From the NCBI GenBank assembly GCA_003563895.1, contig PWTK01000007.1, forward strand, positions 1 through 55,086: 55,086 bases of DNA, in the 5' to 3' direction. This DNA comes from Syntrophomonadaceae bacterium (GTDB lineage Bacteria; Bacillota; Dethiobacteria; DTU022; UBA8154). Shown piece after piece: positions 33,196-42,122 of this stretch. Each line of letters begins with the position of its first letter. The first letter of the stretch is position 1. Below the pieces are notes generated by a model that made no database searches, was not told the DNA's origin, and saw only the letters and a list, made by a program, of their open reading frames with translations. Made by a program: the position numbers and the translations under genes.

Positions 33196-35585
33196 TGCTT
33201 CGGAAAAAGATGTTCCGCGACCTCCTCGGCAACAAGGGGTCCTACCTGGCCTGCCTGGTTATCGTCCTCATCGGGCTGATCGTTTTCACCGCCTTTTCCA
33301 TCGCCAGGGACAACCTGAGCCTGGCCAAGGAAATGTTCTACCGCGAGCAGAACTTCGCCGACGGGTTTGTGGAGCTGGAATCCATGCCCCGCGGCTACCT
33401 GGGGCGCCTGGCCCGGGTCGAGGGGGTCCGGGAGATCAGCGGCCGGCTGATGGGGGAGGTGCGGGTACACGACCCCGCCCGGGAAGAGAGTGTCTACCTG
33501 AAAGTCGTCTCCCTCGACCTGGAAGAACCCCGCCGGGTTAACGATGCGCGCCTGTTGAAAGGAGAAGAGCTTACCAGCGGCCGCAGGGAGGCCTGGATAG
33601 ACAACCAGTTTTTTGATGCAAACCGCTTGGAGCTCTACCAGGAGCTGGAAATCATTGCGGGGGGGAGGGTCAGAACGCTGATCCTGACGGGCGTGGGAAT
33701 GAGCCCCGAGTTCACCTACCCCCTGAGGGACCTGACGGAGATTTATCCCAACCCGGAGCAGTTCGGGATTGCCTTTATACCCCTCCAGGACATGGACGCG
33801 CTCTTTCCTGAAAGGCGGGGCACGGTAAATGACCTTGCTTTCACCCTGGAACCCGGCGCCGATTTCGAGCGGGTCAAGGAACGCCTCGAGCCGAGACTGG
33901 AACCGTACGGGCTGAAAACCATCTATCCCAGGGATGACCAGATCAGCCACCTGGTTCTCACCGAAGAGTTGATCGCCATTGATGCCGTCTCCACCGCCCT
34001 GCCGGTAGTATTTCTGATCATTGCGGGCATCATCCTCTACATCATGCTGAAGCGCCTGGTGGAGCAGCAGCGCTCACAAATCGGGATCCTGAAGGCGATT
34101 GGTTACACGGACCGGGAAGTGGTTTTCCACTACCTCTCCTACGCGCTGATCGTGGGAAGCATCGGGGGGCTGGCCGGCGGGATCCTGGGCATCTGGCTCT
34201 CCCTCCCCCTGACCCATTTGCTGATGGAATTCTTTAACGTGCCCCGGGTTTACGACGCTTTCGCGAGCTATTACCTGGTCACGGGGGTTCTCATGTCCGT
34301 GGCCGTCTTTCTTTTCGCCGGCTACCAGGGATGCAGGCCCGTCCTGCGGCTGAAACCGGCGGAAGCGTTGCGGCCGCCGGCACCGCCCTCGGCGAGGAAG
34401 ACCCTGCTGGAAAAATTGAGCTTCTTCTGGAACATGCTCACCATCCAGGGCATGATGGCCGTGCGAAACCTCTCCCGCAAACGGGGACGAAGCGCCTTTA
34501 TGTTTTTGGGAATCATGCTCAGCAGCTCCGTGGTGGCCCTGACCTGGTCCTTTAACGAGTTGGCGGACCTCCTGGTTTTCTACCACTACGAAGAAGTGGA
34601 AACCTACGATGCCAAAATGACGCTGCGGAGCCCCGCGGCCAGGGAACCCATCCGGCGCGAGCTGGACAGCCTGCCCCAGGTTGTGCGGGCGGAACCCCTG
34701 CTGGAAATTCCGGCCACGCTGGCCCACGGCTGGCGGGAAGAAGACGTGCTGCTCCTGGGGATCCCCCGCGACGGCATCTACTACAACATTCTCGACGCGG
34801 AAGGCCGGCGTGTTGCTCCCTCCGAAAGGGGGCTCATTCTCTCCGATCGACTGGCCGAAAAACTGGAGGCGCCGGCCGGATCGACCCTGGAGCTTTCCAG
34901 CCCGCTCATGCGCGACGGGAATGACACGGAAATGGTGCCGGTACAGGCGGTGATCCCCCAGTATATGGGCATGAACGCGTACATGGAGATCTATGGGCTG
35001 GAAAATTTCCTGGGCCAGGGAAAGCTGGCCACCTCTTTCCTGCTGGGTGTCGGGGGCGCGGGAGGCCAGGAGATCCAGTCCACCATCGCAGCGCTGCGGG
35101 ATCGCTACGCTGAAAGCGAGATCGCCATCGGAGTGGACGGCCGGGAAGAGCGGATCCGAATGGCCCGGGAGCTTATGGAAACGTTTGGAAGCGTTATCTA
35201 CCTCTATGTCTTTATCGGCCTCATCATCTGCTTTTCCATCATCTACAGCTCGAGCTTCATTATTCTCTCGGAGCGCAACCGGGAGCTGGCTTCCATGAGG
35301 GTGCTGGGCATGACTTCCCGGGAAGTGTTCTCGGTCATCACCTTTGAGCAGTGGTTTATCAGCATCTTTGCCATCGTGGCCGGCCTGCCGCTGGCCCAGC
35401 TCATGCACCGGGGCCTGGCGAATGAAATGAGCACGGATTTATACAGCCTCCCCGGTGACATATCACCCAACGCCTTTTTTGCCGCGCTGGCCTTCACGGC
35501 CCTTTCCATCTGGATCGCCCAGCGCTTTGCTTTGAAAAAAGTGGAACAGTTAAGCCTCGTGGAGGTTTTGAAAACCGGTGAATAA
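33195..35585 (+). CDS. ABC exporter permease with two FtsX-type domains
   Basis: About 796 residues. N-terminal membrane helix (SYLACLVIVLIGLIVFTAF), a large extracellular MacB-PCD-like domain, then a first helix triplet (ALPVVFLIIAGIILYIMLKRL), a repeat of this layout after about 430 (FMFLGIMLSSSVVALTWSF), a second extracellular domain and a final FtsX domain (VIYLYVFIGLIICFSIIYSSSFIILSERNRELASMRVLGMT) with its coupling motif. It likely exports lipophilic compounds, peptides or lipoproteins together with the ATPase and the adaptor. The ATG overlaps the ATPase stop codon. The 50-codon upstream extension of the open frame is not part of the gene. Confidence 0.93.
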   Translation: MLRKKMFRDLLGNKGSYLACLVIVLIGLIVFTAFSIARDNLSLAKEMFYREQNFADGFVELESMPRGYLGRLARVEGVREISGRLMGEVRVHDPAREESVYLKVVSLDLEEPRRVNDARLLKGEELTSGRREAWIDNQFFDANRLELYQELEIIAGGRVRTLILTGVGMSPEFTYPLRDLTEIYPNPEQFGIAFIPLQDMDALFPERRGTVNDLAFTLEPGADFERVKERLEPRLEPYGLKTIYPRDDQISHLVLTEELIAIDAVSTALPVVFLIIAGIILYIMLKRLVEQQRSQIGILKAIGYTDREVVFHYLSYALIVGSIGGLAGGILGIWLSLPLTHLLMEFFNVPRVYDAFASYYLVTGVLMSVAVFLFAGYQGCRPVLRLKPAEALRPPAPPSARKTLLEKLSFFWNMLTIQGMMAVRNLSRKRGRSAFMFLGIMLSSSVVALTWSFNELADLLVFYHYEEVETYDAKMTLRSPAAREPIRRELDSLPQVVRAEPLLEIPATLAHGWREEDVLLLGIPRDGIYYNILDAEGRRVAPSERGLILSDRLAEKLEAPAGSTLELSSPLMRDGNDTEMVPVQAVIPQYMGMNAYMEIYGLENFLGQGKLATSFLLGVGGAGGQEIQSTIAALRDRYAESEIAIGVDGREERIRMARELMETFGSVIYLYVFIGLIICFSIIYSSSFIILSERNRELASMRVLGMTSREVFSVITFEQWFISIFAIVAGLPLAQLMHRGLANEMSTDLYSLPGDISPNAFFAALAFTALSIWIAQRFALKKVEQLSLVEVLKTGE

Positions 35586-35612
35586 GAAAGCATCAGGGAG
35601 GGAAGCGGCACT

Positions 35613-36878
35613 ATGAAGAGGAAGTGGAAAATCATTTTCGGCCTGGCGGTCCTGCTGCTGGCCGGGGGGTTTGTTCTTTCCCGGGCACTGGGGGAAATAG
35701 AGGTGGAAGTCCTACAGGCCGCCCCCGGCGATATCCGGCGGAGCTTCACGGAAGAAGGGGTGGTCATCCCTGTCCAGGAACGGCCCGTCTACTCCCTTTA
35801 CACCGCCCTGCTCGACGAGCTCTTGGTGGAGGAAGGCGACCGGGTCAGCGAGGGGGAGCTGCTGGCCGTTTTGGACCAAAGCGAGATCAATTATGCGCTC
35901 GGGGAACTGGAGGCCCAGCTGAAAAGCCTGGAAGGGGAAAGGCTGCAGCTGGAAGATGGGCCCGGCCCGGCTGAACTGGAAAGCCTTGAGTTGAGGGTGA
36001 AAGAGGCGGAAGAAAGCCTGGACTCCGCTCAAAAAAATTACGAGCGGATTACCATCCTCTATGAAAGCGAGGCTGTCTCCGAGGCCGAGCACGAACAGGC
36101 CCGGGAAGCGGTGACAAAAGCAGAAACCTATCTTGCCCAGCAGGAAAAAGCGGTCAAAGTTCTGCACGAGGCATACGATCCGCCGGCAGGGCGCAAAAAG
36201 GTGATAGCGGCCAGGCGGGAGGCGCTCCTGGCGCAAAAGGACCTGCTCAACCACAGGAAGGAAAACCATCAGCTGAAAGCGCCCATCGGCGGGGTGGTCA
36301 CCGGCTTGAACATCGAAGAAGGAGGGATCGCCGGACCACAAGCTCCCCTGATGGGCCTGTACCAGCCTGAAAATTTGGAGGTGGAAGCGAAGGTGCTGAC
36401 CCGCGATGTCTTCGAGCTGACCGAAGGCATGCCGGTCACCCTGCGGCTGGATCTGAGGGAAATGGAACGCACCTTTCCCGGGGAGATCACGGCCATCGCC
36501 CCCTATGCGGAAGAGGGCCGGTCCCCGCTGGGGCTGGAGGAGGAGCGGGTCAGGGTGACCATCAGCCCGCAGTTCCCGGAAGATCTGGCAGTCGGACCCG
36601 GCTACAAGCTGGACGTGGAGTTTGCCACGGAAGAGCTGGAAGGAAAGCTGGTCGTGCCCAAAGCCGTCCTTTTCACCTACCAGGGAGAGGACGCCCTCTT
36701 TATCGCGGAAAACGGTCGGCTGAGCGTGCGCCGGGTGGAAACGGGCCTGGAAACCCGGCAGGAGATCGTCATCCGCGAAGGCCTGCAGGAGGGCGACCTG
36801 GTGGTCCTCAACCCCCAGCAGAGCAGCCTTGAAGAAGGCGCACGGGTTTCTCCGGTTTTAGTGGAAGGCGGGGGATAA
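35613..36878 (+). CDS. HlyD/RND-type membrane-fusion adaptor
   Basis: 421 residues. One N-terminal membrane anchor (IIFGLAVLLLAGGFVLSRAL), a split barrel-sandwich domain (half one around LLDELLVEEGDRVSEGELLAVLD, half two APIGGVVTGLNIEEGGIAG), between them a long coiled coil (ELEAQLKSLEGERLQLE, AREAVTKAETYLAQQEKAV), and a C-terminal barrel (RTFPGEITAIAPYAEEG). It links the ABC permease to outside substrates, as in Gram-positive MacA-like systems. The gap to the permease is 27 bases with a GAGGG site, so the three genes form an operon. A possible terminator follows at 37089. Confidence 0.93.
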   Translation: MKRKWKIIFGLAVLLLAGGFVLSRALGEIEVEVLQAAPGDIRRSFTEEGVVIPVQERPVYSLYTALLDELLVEEGDRVSEGELLAVLDQSEINYALGELEAQLKSLEGERLQLEDGPGPAELESLELRVKEAEESLDSAQKNYERITILYESEAVSEAEHEQAREAVTKAETYLAQQEKAVKVLHEAYDPPAGRKKVIAARREALLAQKDLLNHRKENHQLKAPIGGVVTGLNIEEGGIAGPQAPLMGLYQPENLEVEAKVLTRDVFELTEGMPVTLRLDLREMERTFPGEITAIAPYAEEGRSPLGLEEERVRVTISPQFPEDLAVGPGYKLDVEFATEELEGKLVVPKAVLFTYQGEDALFIAENGRLSVRRVETGLETRQEIVIREGLQEGDLVVLNPQQSSLEEGARVSPVLVEGGG

Positions 36879-37088
36879 GCCACCGCTTCCCACGGGTTGA
36901 AATCCTGTCCACTTCGGGCAACATTTACATCCATCGGGCAAATGGTGCCCGAAACACTTGATTTTTCCGGTGCACCACGTCTGGAAGGTAAATACGATAA
37001 GGAGCACTTGGTATGACAGCCCCCACCCTCATTCAATGTGGACCAAACAAATTCAGCCCCACCCACTTTTCCCGTTATCACGCCGGCC

Positions 37089-37121
37089 AGCACGCGCCTC
37101 TTGATCGGCGTGCTCCTCTTT
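37089..37121 (+). terminator. Possible terminator of the ABC exporter operon
   Basis: AGCACG..GCC pairs with GGCGTGCT over a short loop and is followed by CCTCTTTTGG. The T-run is short and the stem imperfect, so this is tentative. It lies 210 bases after the adaptor stop. Confidence 0.4.
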
Positions 37122-37164
37122 TGGGCTTCACACCCCAGTCCTTTTTCAAAAAGCCTCGACAATC

Positions 37165-38484
37165 TCATCTGCCCAGCTGCTTCATTGCCAGCTCGGGCAG
37201 GTAGAGGGCGATCTCCGGAAAAGCGAACAGCAGGGCGATACACAGAAAAATGGCGATTAAAAAAGGCCAGATGCCCCTGAAGATTTGCATGACATCGATG
37301 TCTTTGGCCACGCCGGCCACCACGTAGACGTTGGCGCCCACCGGCGGGGTGATCACGCCCATCCCCAGCGCCAAGACCACGATCACGCCGAACCAGATGG
37401 GGTCATAGCCCAGCGCCAAAGCCACGGGGTAAAAAATAGGAGTCGTCAACAGGATCAGGGCCAGGGCGTCGATAAAGAGGCCCAGAATCAGGTAAACAAT
37501 GAGAATGACCACCAGGACGACCGTGGGGGGGAAGGGGGCTTCAATGGCCAGGGTGGCTACGGCCGAAGGCAGCCCGGTGATGCCGAGGAAGCGGCCGAAG
37601 ACAGACGCCGTCGCGGTCAAAAGCATGATCATCGCCGAAAGCCGCACGGCATCGTCCAGCGAGCGGATAAATCCCTTCCAGCTCAGCGACCGCCGAACCA
37701 GCGAAACCAGCAGGGTGGCCGCCGCCCCAACTGCCCCCGCTTCCGTGGGGGTCACAATGCCGAAAAACAGCCCTCCCATAACGGCGATAAAAATGACAAC
37801 AACCTCCATACCTCCGGTAAAAAGGGCCTTTACCTTCTCCCGCGTCGGCACACTCTCCCCCCGGGGTGCGGAAGTGGGGTCGCGCAGCACCTGCAGGTAC
37901 GCCATCAGCATGAACAATCCCATGAGAAGCAGGCCGGGAATAATGCCGGCCAGGAAAAGCATGCGGATGGATTCCCCGGTTGAAATCCCGTAAAGAATGA
38001 AGATGACACTGGGAGGGATCATCACGCCCAGGATGGCCGCCGCCGCGATGGAAGCCGTGGAAAAGGAGCGGCTGTATTGGTAGCGGTTCATCTCGGGCAG
38101 GGCCACGGCGCTCATGGTGGCCGCGGTGGCCGTGGTGGAGCCGCAAATGGCCCCGAAAGCCGTGCAGGCCCCGATGGTGGCGATGGAGAGCCCTCCCCGC
38201 AGGCTGCCCACCAGCTTGTAGGTGGAATCGTATATCTTGGAGCTGAGGCCCGAGTGGTAAGCGATAAAACCCATCCAGACAAACAGGGGCACCACGATCA
38301 GCGGATAGTTTGCGAAGGTGCTGTAAATGGTTTGGGAGGTCAGGGAGAGCGCCGCGGCGGGCGACCTCACGTAAGCATAGCCCCCCATGCCCACAACCAG
38401 CATGACAAAAGCTACCGGCATACGCAGAAAGAGCAGCACAAAAAGAAAAAACGTAGATATAAGGGCTACGTGCAGGGGCGTCAA
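37165..38484 (-). CDS. dctM: TRAP transporter large permease DctM
   Basis: 439 residues, about 12 membrane helices. Typical TRAP-DctM segments: GFIAYHSGLSSKIYDSTYKLVGSLRGGLSIATIGACTAFGAICGST, TEAGAVGAAATLL and IGVGLITPPVGANVYVV-like stretches (here LALGMGVITPPVGANVYVVAGVAK). It imports an organic acid with a sodium or proton gradient together with the DctQ and DctP proteins. The TTG start overlaps the TGA of dctQ (TTGA), so the two are translationally coupled. Confidence 0.95.
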   Translation of the reverse strand: MTPLHVALISTFFLFVLLFLRMPVAFVMLVVGMGGYAYVRSPAAALSLTSQTIYSTFANYPLIVVPLFVWMGFIAYHSGLSSKIYDSTYKLVGSLRGGLSIATIGACTAFGAICGSTTATAATMSAVALPEMNRYQYSRSFSTASIAAAAILGVMIPPSVIFILYGISTGESIRMLFLAGIIPGLLLMGLFMLMAYLQVLRDPTSAPRGESVPTREKVKALFTGGMEVVVIFIAVMGGLFFGIVTPTEAGAVGAAATLLVSLVRRSLSWKGFIRSLDDAVRLSAMIMLLTATASVFGRFLGITGLPSAVATLAIEAPFPPTVVLVVILIVYLILGLFIDALALILLTTPIFYPVALALGYDPIWFGVIVVLALGMGVITPPVGANVYVVAGVAKDIDVMQIFRGIWPFLIAIFLCIALLFAFPEIALYLPELAMKQLGR

Positions 38485-38978
38485 CGAAGCTCACTTCCTT
38501 TTGCTGCAATAATGACCGCTTTGATAAAATCCCTCAAAATGATCAGGGAGAGCATGATAAACCCGACCCCCACCAAATAAATAAAGGGCGCGATGGGGAT
38601 TTCCAGGTGGCCGGTGGTGTACCCCCTGGCCAGCATGCTTTCGCCGAGTTGCAGCATCTGGTAGGATAATACCGCCATAAAAATGAGCGCGAGCAGGCCG
38701 GTTATGCTGTCCACCAGGGCCTGTTTCCGCCGGGAAAAGCGGTTCACCAGTACGCCCACGGCGATATGGCCCTTTCTTTGATGGCAGTAGGCGATCCCCA
38801 GGCCCAGCAGGATGGACCCCAGTATTTCCACCATTTCCACCGTCCCGGGGATCGGTTTCCAGGGGATGCGGATCAAAACATTTGCCACGATCAGCGCCAT
38901 CACCGTCACCAGGGCCACCTGGGCCACCTGGGAGACGCGCCAGGAAAGCGCTTCCATGATCTGATCCAGATGTTTCAT
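38481..38978 (-). CDS. dctQ: TRAP transporter small permease DctQ
   Basis: 165 residues with four membrane helices. Segments VTVMALIVANVLIRIPWKPIPGTVEMVEILGSILLGLGIAYCHQRKGHIAVGVLV are typical of DctQ proteins (the GHI motif after helix two). The ATG has GTAGGAGG ten bases upstream. The stop overlaps the DctM start. It lies 257 bases after dctP, with a hairpin in between. Confidence 0.93.
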   Translation of the reverse strand: MKHLDQIMEALSWRVSQVAQVALVTVMALIVANVLIRIPWKPIPGTVEMVEILGSILLGLGIAYCHQRKGHIAVGVLVNRFSRRKQALVDSITGLLALIFMAVLSYQMLQLGESMLARGYTTGHLEIPIAPFIYLVGVGFIMLSLIILRDFIKAVIIAAKGSELR

Positions 38979-39142
38979 AAACTGCGGCCTCCTACAAAAT
39001 TAAAATCGCCGTGCAGCGCAAGCCCGGGAAATGCCTTTCTCTTTTTTATCTGACTTTCGGCGGCGATGCCGCGAGCGGCCGGGCCAGCGCTGCTCCGTTC
39101 TGGCAACACAAGTGAAAGTTGGGTCTTTTAAAAAGAATAGAA

Positions 39143-39175
39143 AGGGCAACCGCAGCAAGGACTTGCGGAAGCCCT
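39143..39175 (-). terminator. Attenuating hairpin between dctP and dctQ
   Basis: On the minus strand AGGGC..CCGCA pairs with TGCGG..GCCCT, followed by TTTCTATTCTTTTT. The stem is interrupted and the T-run is not clean, so partial termination or an mRNA-stability element is more likely than full termination. It would raise DctP over DctQM, as known for binding-protein operons. Confidence 0.5.
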
Positions 39176-39235
39176 TCAGTTAACGGTATTTGATTGAATT
39201 GAGGGGAAAGATTTTTGCCCCTTTACGGGCCGGTT

Positions 39236-40342
39236 TTAATTGAAGTAATCCCCGTATTCCTCGGAATACTTGCGGTCCAGCTCGCGCACCAGGTCCATGA
39301 TTTCTTCACCGGGCAATCCTTCCTCGTTAGCCCCCTGTATCCAGTTTTCCTGCACGGGCTCAATGGCCTGCAGCCACCTCTCCTCTTCTTCGGGATCCAG
39401 CTCGATCACTTCGTGGCCGTACTCCTGGACCGCGTATTCCTGGCCCGCTTCTGTATGCTCTGTCCGCAGCACGCCGTACTCGTAAACGAAATTCTGGCTT
39501 ACCTCGTCAATGATTTGCTGCACTTCATCGGGCAGAGCATGCCAGGTATCCCAGTTCATTATCTTCATGAACACGATGTTGTAAAGGTAAGGGGTCTTGG
39601 TGATGTAGCTGGTGACTTCGGCCAGCCGGAACCCCTTCAGGGTGTCAGTAGGGGCGAGAATGCCCCTCACGATGCCCTGCTCCAAATTAAGATACGAATC
39701 CGACATGGGCATGGTCGTGGGGGTGGCGCCCAGCTCCTCTACTACAGGCACCGAGCCGCCGGCAACCCGGATTTCCATGCCGGCGAGATCCTCCAGGGAG
39801 CGCACCGGTTCGGTGGTAATGATATCGCCAGGCCCGGTAGCCCAGAAGTGAAGCACCTTCACCTCTTCATACTCCTGCTGCAGCAGGTCGTAGGTTTCAT
39901 AAGCCTCCTGCATGACCATGGAAGAAACCAGGGCATTGTCGTTTTCCAGGCCCGGCAGCTCAAAGGCCGCCGTTACGGGAAACAGGCCCGGCGTGTAAGA
40001 GGGGCAGGTGGTGCCGATATCGGCCGCCCCATGGGCCACTCCATCGAATATCTCCGTTGCTCCCAGCAGTGCTTGACCGGGATGAAAGCTGAATTCGATT
40101 TGATGGGGCGTTTCTGCTTCCACCCGCTCCTTAATCTCATCCGCCCACGCCCAATGCCCTTCAGCCACCTGGAAATCTTCACTCGGCCAGAAGGTAGCTA
40201 AGCTGAGCTCAATCATTTCTCCTTCCACCACTTCATCATTGGGATCTTCCACCGGTTCTTCCGGTTCCTCCGGAGGCGCACAACCCGCAAACATTGCAGC
40301 CATGGCCAGTAGCAGCAGGACTGCAATCCACCTTTTTTTCAC
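39236..40342 (-). CDS. dctP: TRAP transporter substrate-binding lipoprotein DctP
   Basis: About 368 residues. A lipoprotein signal (KKRWIAVLLLLAMAAMFAGC) with the lipobox FAGC is followed by an acidic linker and the DctP fold (GATEIFDGVAHGAADIGTTCPSYTPGLFPVTAAFELPG, RSLEDLAGMEIRVAGG, PMSDSYLNLEQGIVRGILAP). The Arg in EIRVAGG contacts the substrate carboxylate in the family, so a carboxylic acid ligand is likely. I chose the GTG at 40342, eight bases after GGAGGGGG; the TTG two codons earlier fits less well. Confidence 0.94.
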   Translation of the reverse strand: MKKRWIAVLLLLAMAAMFAGCAPPEEPEEPVEDPNDEVVEGEMIELSLATFWPSEDFQVAEGHWAWADEIKERVEAETPHQIEFSFHPGQALLGATEIFDGVAHGAADIGTTCPSYTPGLFPVTAAFELPGLENDNALVSSMVMQEAYETYDLLQQEYEEVKVLHFWATGPGDIITTEPVRSLEDLAGMEIRVAGGSVPVVEELGATPTTMPMSDSYLNLEQGIVRGILAPTDTLKGFRLAEVTSYITKTPYLYNIVFMKIMNWDTWHALPDEVQQIIDEVSQNFVYEYGVLRTEHTEAGQEYAVQEYGHEVIELDPEEEERWLQAIEPVQENWIQGANEEGLPGEEIMDLVRELDRKYSEEYGDYFN

Positions 40343-40800
40343 GTACAATTCCCCCTCCTTTAAATTTTAAGAGAAATACAAAAACTGCACCCGCCTTTTT
40401 CGATTCCTTCTCTCTCCGCAGGGTTGTGCCTCCGCCGCGTTTCACATCGATGTGATTTGCCCGGGGCTCGGCTGCAGCCAGGGACGCTTATGTGCCCGCT
40501 GCTTGCGCTGGTGGCTTTGCACGCCAGGCCGGTGCAAAAAAGTTGTGGGGGCGGCCTTACCTCCTGCCAGGCAAAGAAACTGCTTGGCAGAGAAGCAAAT
40601 TGCGCCTCACTGCACCTCCGAATTATGCAATGTTGACAGTCCCGCGCTGCCCGACAAGCAAACACACACTGCCCCTTTGCGGCATGGCGGCACAAAACCC
40701 CTGCTGAAAAAATCCCGCCGAAAATGCAGGTCTTAAGATATAAATAATTTCACTATACTTTGCAAAAAACCTTCTTTTCCCGAAAAAAAAAGCAAAAAGT
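40343..40800. other. Intergenic region with Cys-rich noise frames
   Basis: The region between dctP and the HAD gene holds cysteine-rich but unsupported frames on both strands (for example 40360-40695 minus and 40424-40636 plus), none with a ribosome site. The last part (40730-40800) is AT-rich. Confidence 0.3.
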
Positions 40801-40808
40801 AAGAGGAG

Positions 40809-40834
40809 CAAAAAGGGACGGTTCCCGACTTGCC
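40809..40834. repeat. Distant copy of the GACGGTTCC dispersed repeat
   Basis: The sequence CAAAAAGGGACGGTTCCCGA and following CTTGCC matches the copy at 17977-18002 with two differences in 26 bases. The match over 22 kb apart shows a family of short dispersed repeats in this genome. Confidence 0.6.
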
Positions 40835-40987
40835 TTTGTGGAATTTTCTGTCGGGCAAATTAGGGAAGGTTTTTGGCTTACCTGTTCATAGCTTCCAAAC
40901 AAAAAAGGACAAAAAAGGTGAAAAAAGCGGATTTTCACTTCTTTTTTTCATCGGGCCGGATTTTTTGAGAAAATGCAGCCAGAATTA

Positions 40988-41014
40988 TTGACAAGTTGGA
41001 GTATATGATATAAT
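40988..41014 (+). promoter_or_regulatory. Possible promoter of the HAD gene
   Basis: TTGACA (40988-40993) and TATAAT (41009-41014) are perfect hexamers, but the spacer is 15 bases, shorter than optimal. It lies about 70 bases before the HAD ATG, so it is a plausible but weak promoter. Confidence 0.5.
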
Positions 41015-41086
41015 TGACGTAATTGGCCTATCAGCGCAGACAGTACATGCCTTTTGACAATCCAATTGTTCGGAGTGTTTATTCAT

Positions 41087-41719
41087 ATGATCCAAAAAAT
41101 CATCTTTGATTTCGATGGAACCCTTGCTGACACACGGGATCTCTTCTTGGAGACGCTTGCACAGATATCGAGAAAGTACGGGCTGCTCGAAATCTCCTCG
41201 GAAGAAGCCGAGCAAATGTCCAGGCTCCCCATCAGGGAAAGGCTCAAGCAAATGGGTGTCCCTTTGAGCAAGCTGCCGCTGATGTACCGCGAGTCCCGGC
41301 AAATATTCGAGGGCCTTGAAATCATGCCCGAACCTTATCCGGCCATCAAAGAGCTGGTTTATGCCCTGAAGCATCGGGGTTATCTGCTCTACATCGTCTC
41401 ATCCAACACGTATGACTTCATCAAGCGTTTTCTCGAGGCCAACGAGCTGGAAGTTTTTGAACAGATTTTTTCTTCCAGGGGTCTTTTCGGGAAACACCGC
41501 GACATCAAAAAGCTGCTCAGAAAAACTGGGCTTTCCAGGCAGGAAGTCCTTTACGTGGGAGATGAGCTGCGGGACATCGAAACCTGCCGCCGCATTTCGG
41601 TACCGGTCATCTGCGTAACATGGGGGTTTGATTCCCCCTCCCTGCTGGAGGAAGGCAAGCCCGATTACCTGGTAGAACACCCCCGCGATATCCTGCGCCT
41701 GGTGGAAGATCTCAACTAA
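41087..41719 (+). CDS. HAD-superfamily hydrolase (phosphoglycolate-phosphatase-like)
   Basis: About 210 residues. Motif I IIFDFDGTLADT (both Asp present), motif II YIVSSNT, motif III Lys in FGKHRDIKKLL, and motif IV VGDELRDIETC, the complete set of a subfamily I HAD phosphatase with an alpha-helical cap after motif I. The substrate is probably a small phosphorylated metabolite. Chosen ATG at 41087 has a CGGAG site; an ATG 11 codons upstream does not. It lies 400 bases upstream of the TPR gene on the same strand; functional linkage to the ATPase-PglZ module is uncertain. Confidence 0.92.
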   Translation: MIQKIIFDFDGTLADTRDLFLETLAQISRKYGLLEISSEEAEQMSRLPIRERLKQMGVPLSKLPLMYRESRQIFEGLEIMPEPYPAIKELVYALKHRGYLLYIVSSNTYDFIKRFLEANELEVFEQIFSSRGLFGKHRDIKKLLRKTGLSRQEVLYVGDELRDIETCRRISVPVICVTWGFDSPSLLEEGKPDYLVEHPRDILRLVEDLN

Positions 41720-42122
41720 CCCCCCCTGAAAAATAACAGCAAGGCAAGAATTGAGGATGCCTTCCCGAAAACAGGGAACTCCCAACCTGGGCATAGCCAG
41801 TCCCAAAATAGTTGAATTTCAAAAAGACCCCTTCTAAACGCAGAAAAAATGAGCCCCCACGAGATCGCTTGAAAATGTTTTGCCATATCAACAGGGGAAT
41901 AAAGAGCTAAGGGCCTGATCTGCACCGGAGCATTGCAAGCCTCCTGAGGTGAGGCACATCTTCCTGGCGCCCTCTTCAGACAAAAACTCCCCGCCATACA
42001 ACTATTGAAGGAAATAAGCGATAAAAAACGAAGTATACATGGGGAAACAATCTTAACCCCCCAAAAGGCGGCCGCATGTTTTCGGTCGGTTTTAAAGCAA
42101 ATATTGTTACGGCAGGGATGAT
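41720..42122. other. Intergenic region, no gene seen
   Basis: 400 bases between the HAD gene and the TPR gene. No frame with ribosome site and no clear terminator. The AT-rich part at 42000-42120 should hold the promoter for the TPR/ATPase-PglZ pair, but no clear -35/-10 was found. Confidence 0.3.

Noticed and set aside
40360..40695. Cys-rich minus-strand frame upstream of dctP
   Set aside because: Cysteines are not in metal-binding spacing, no ribosome site is present, and the same DNA is open in several frames.
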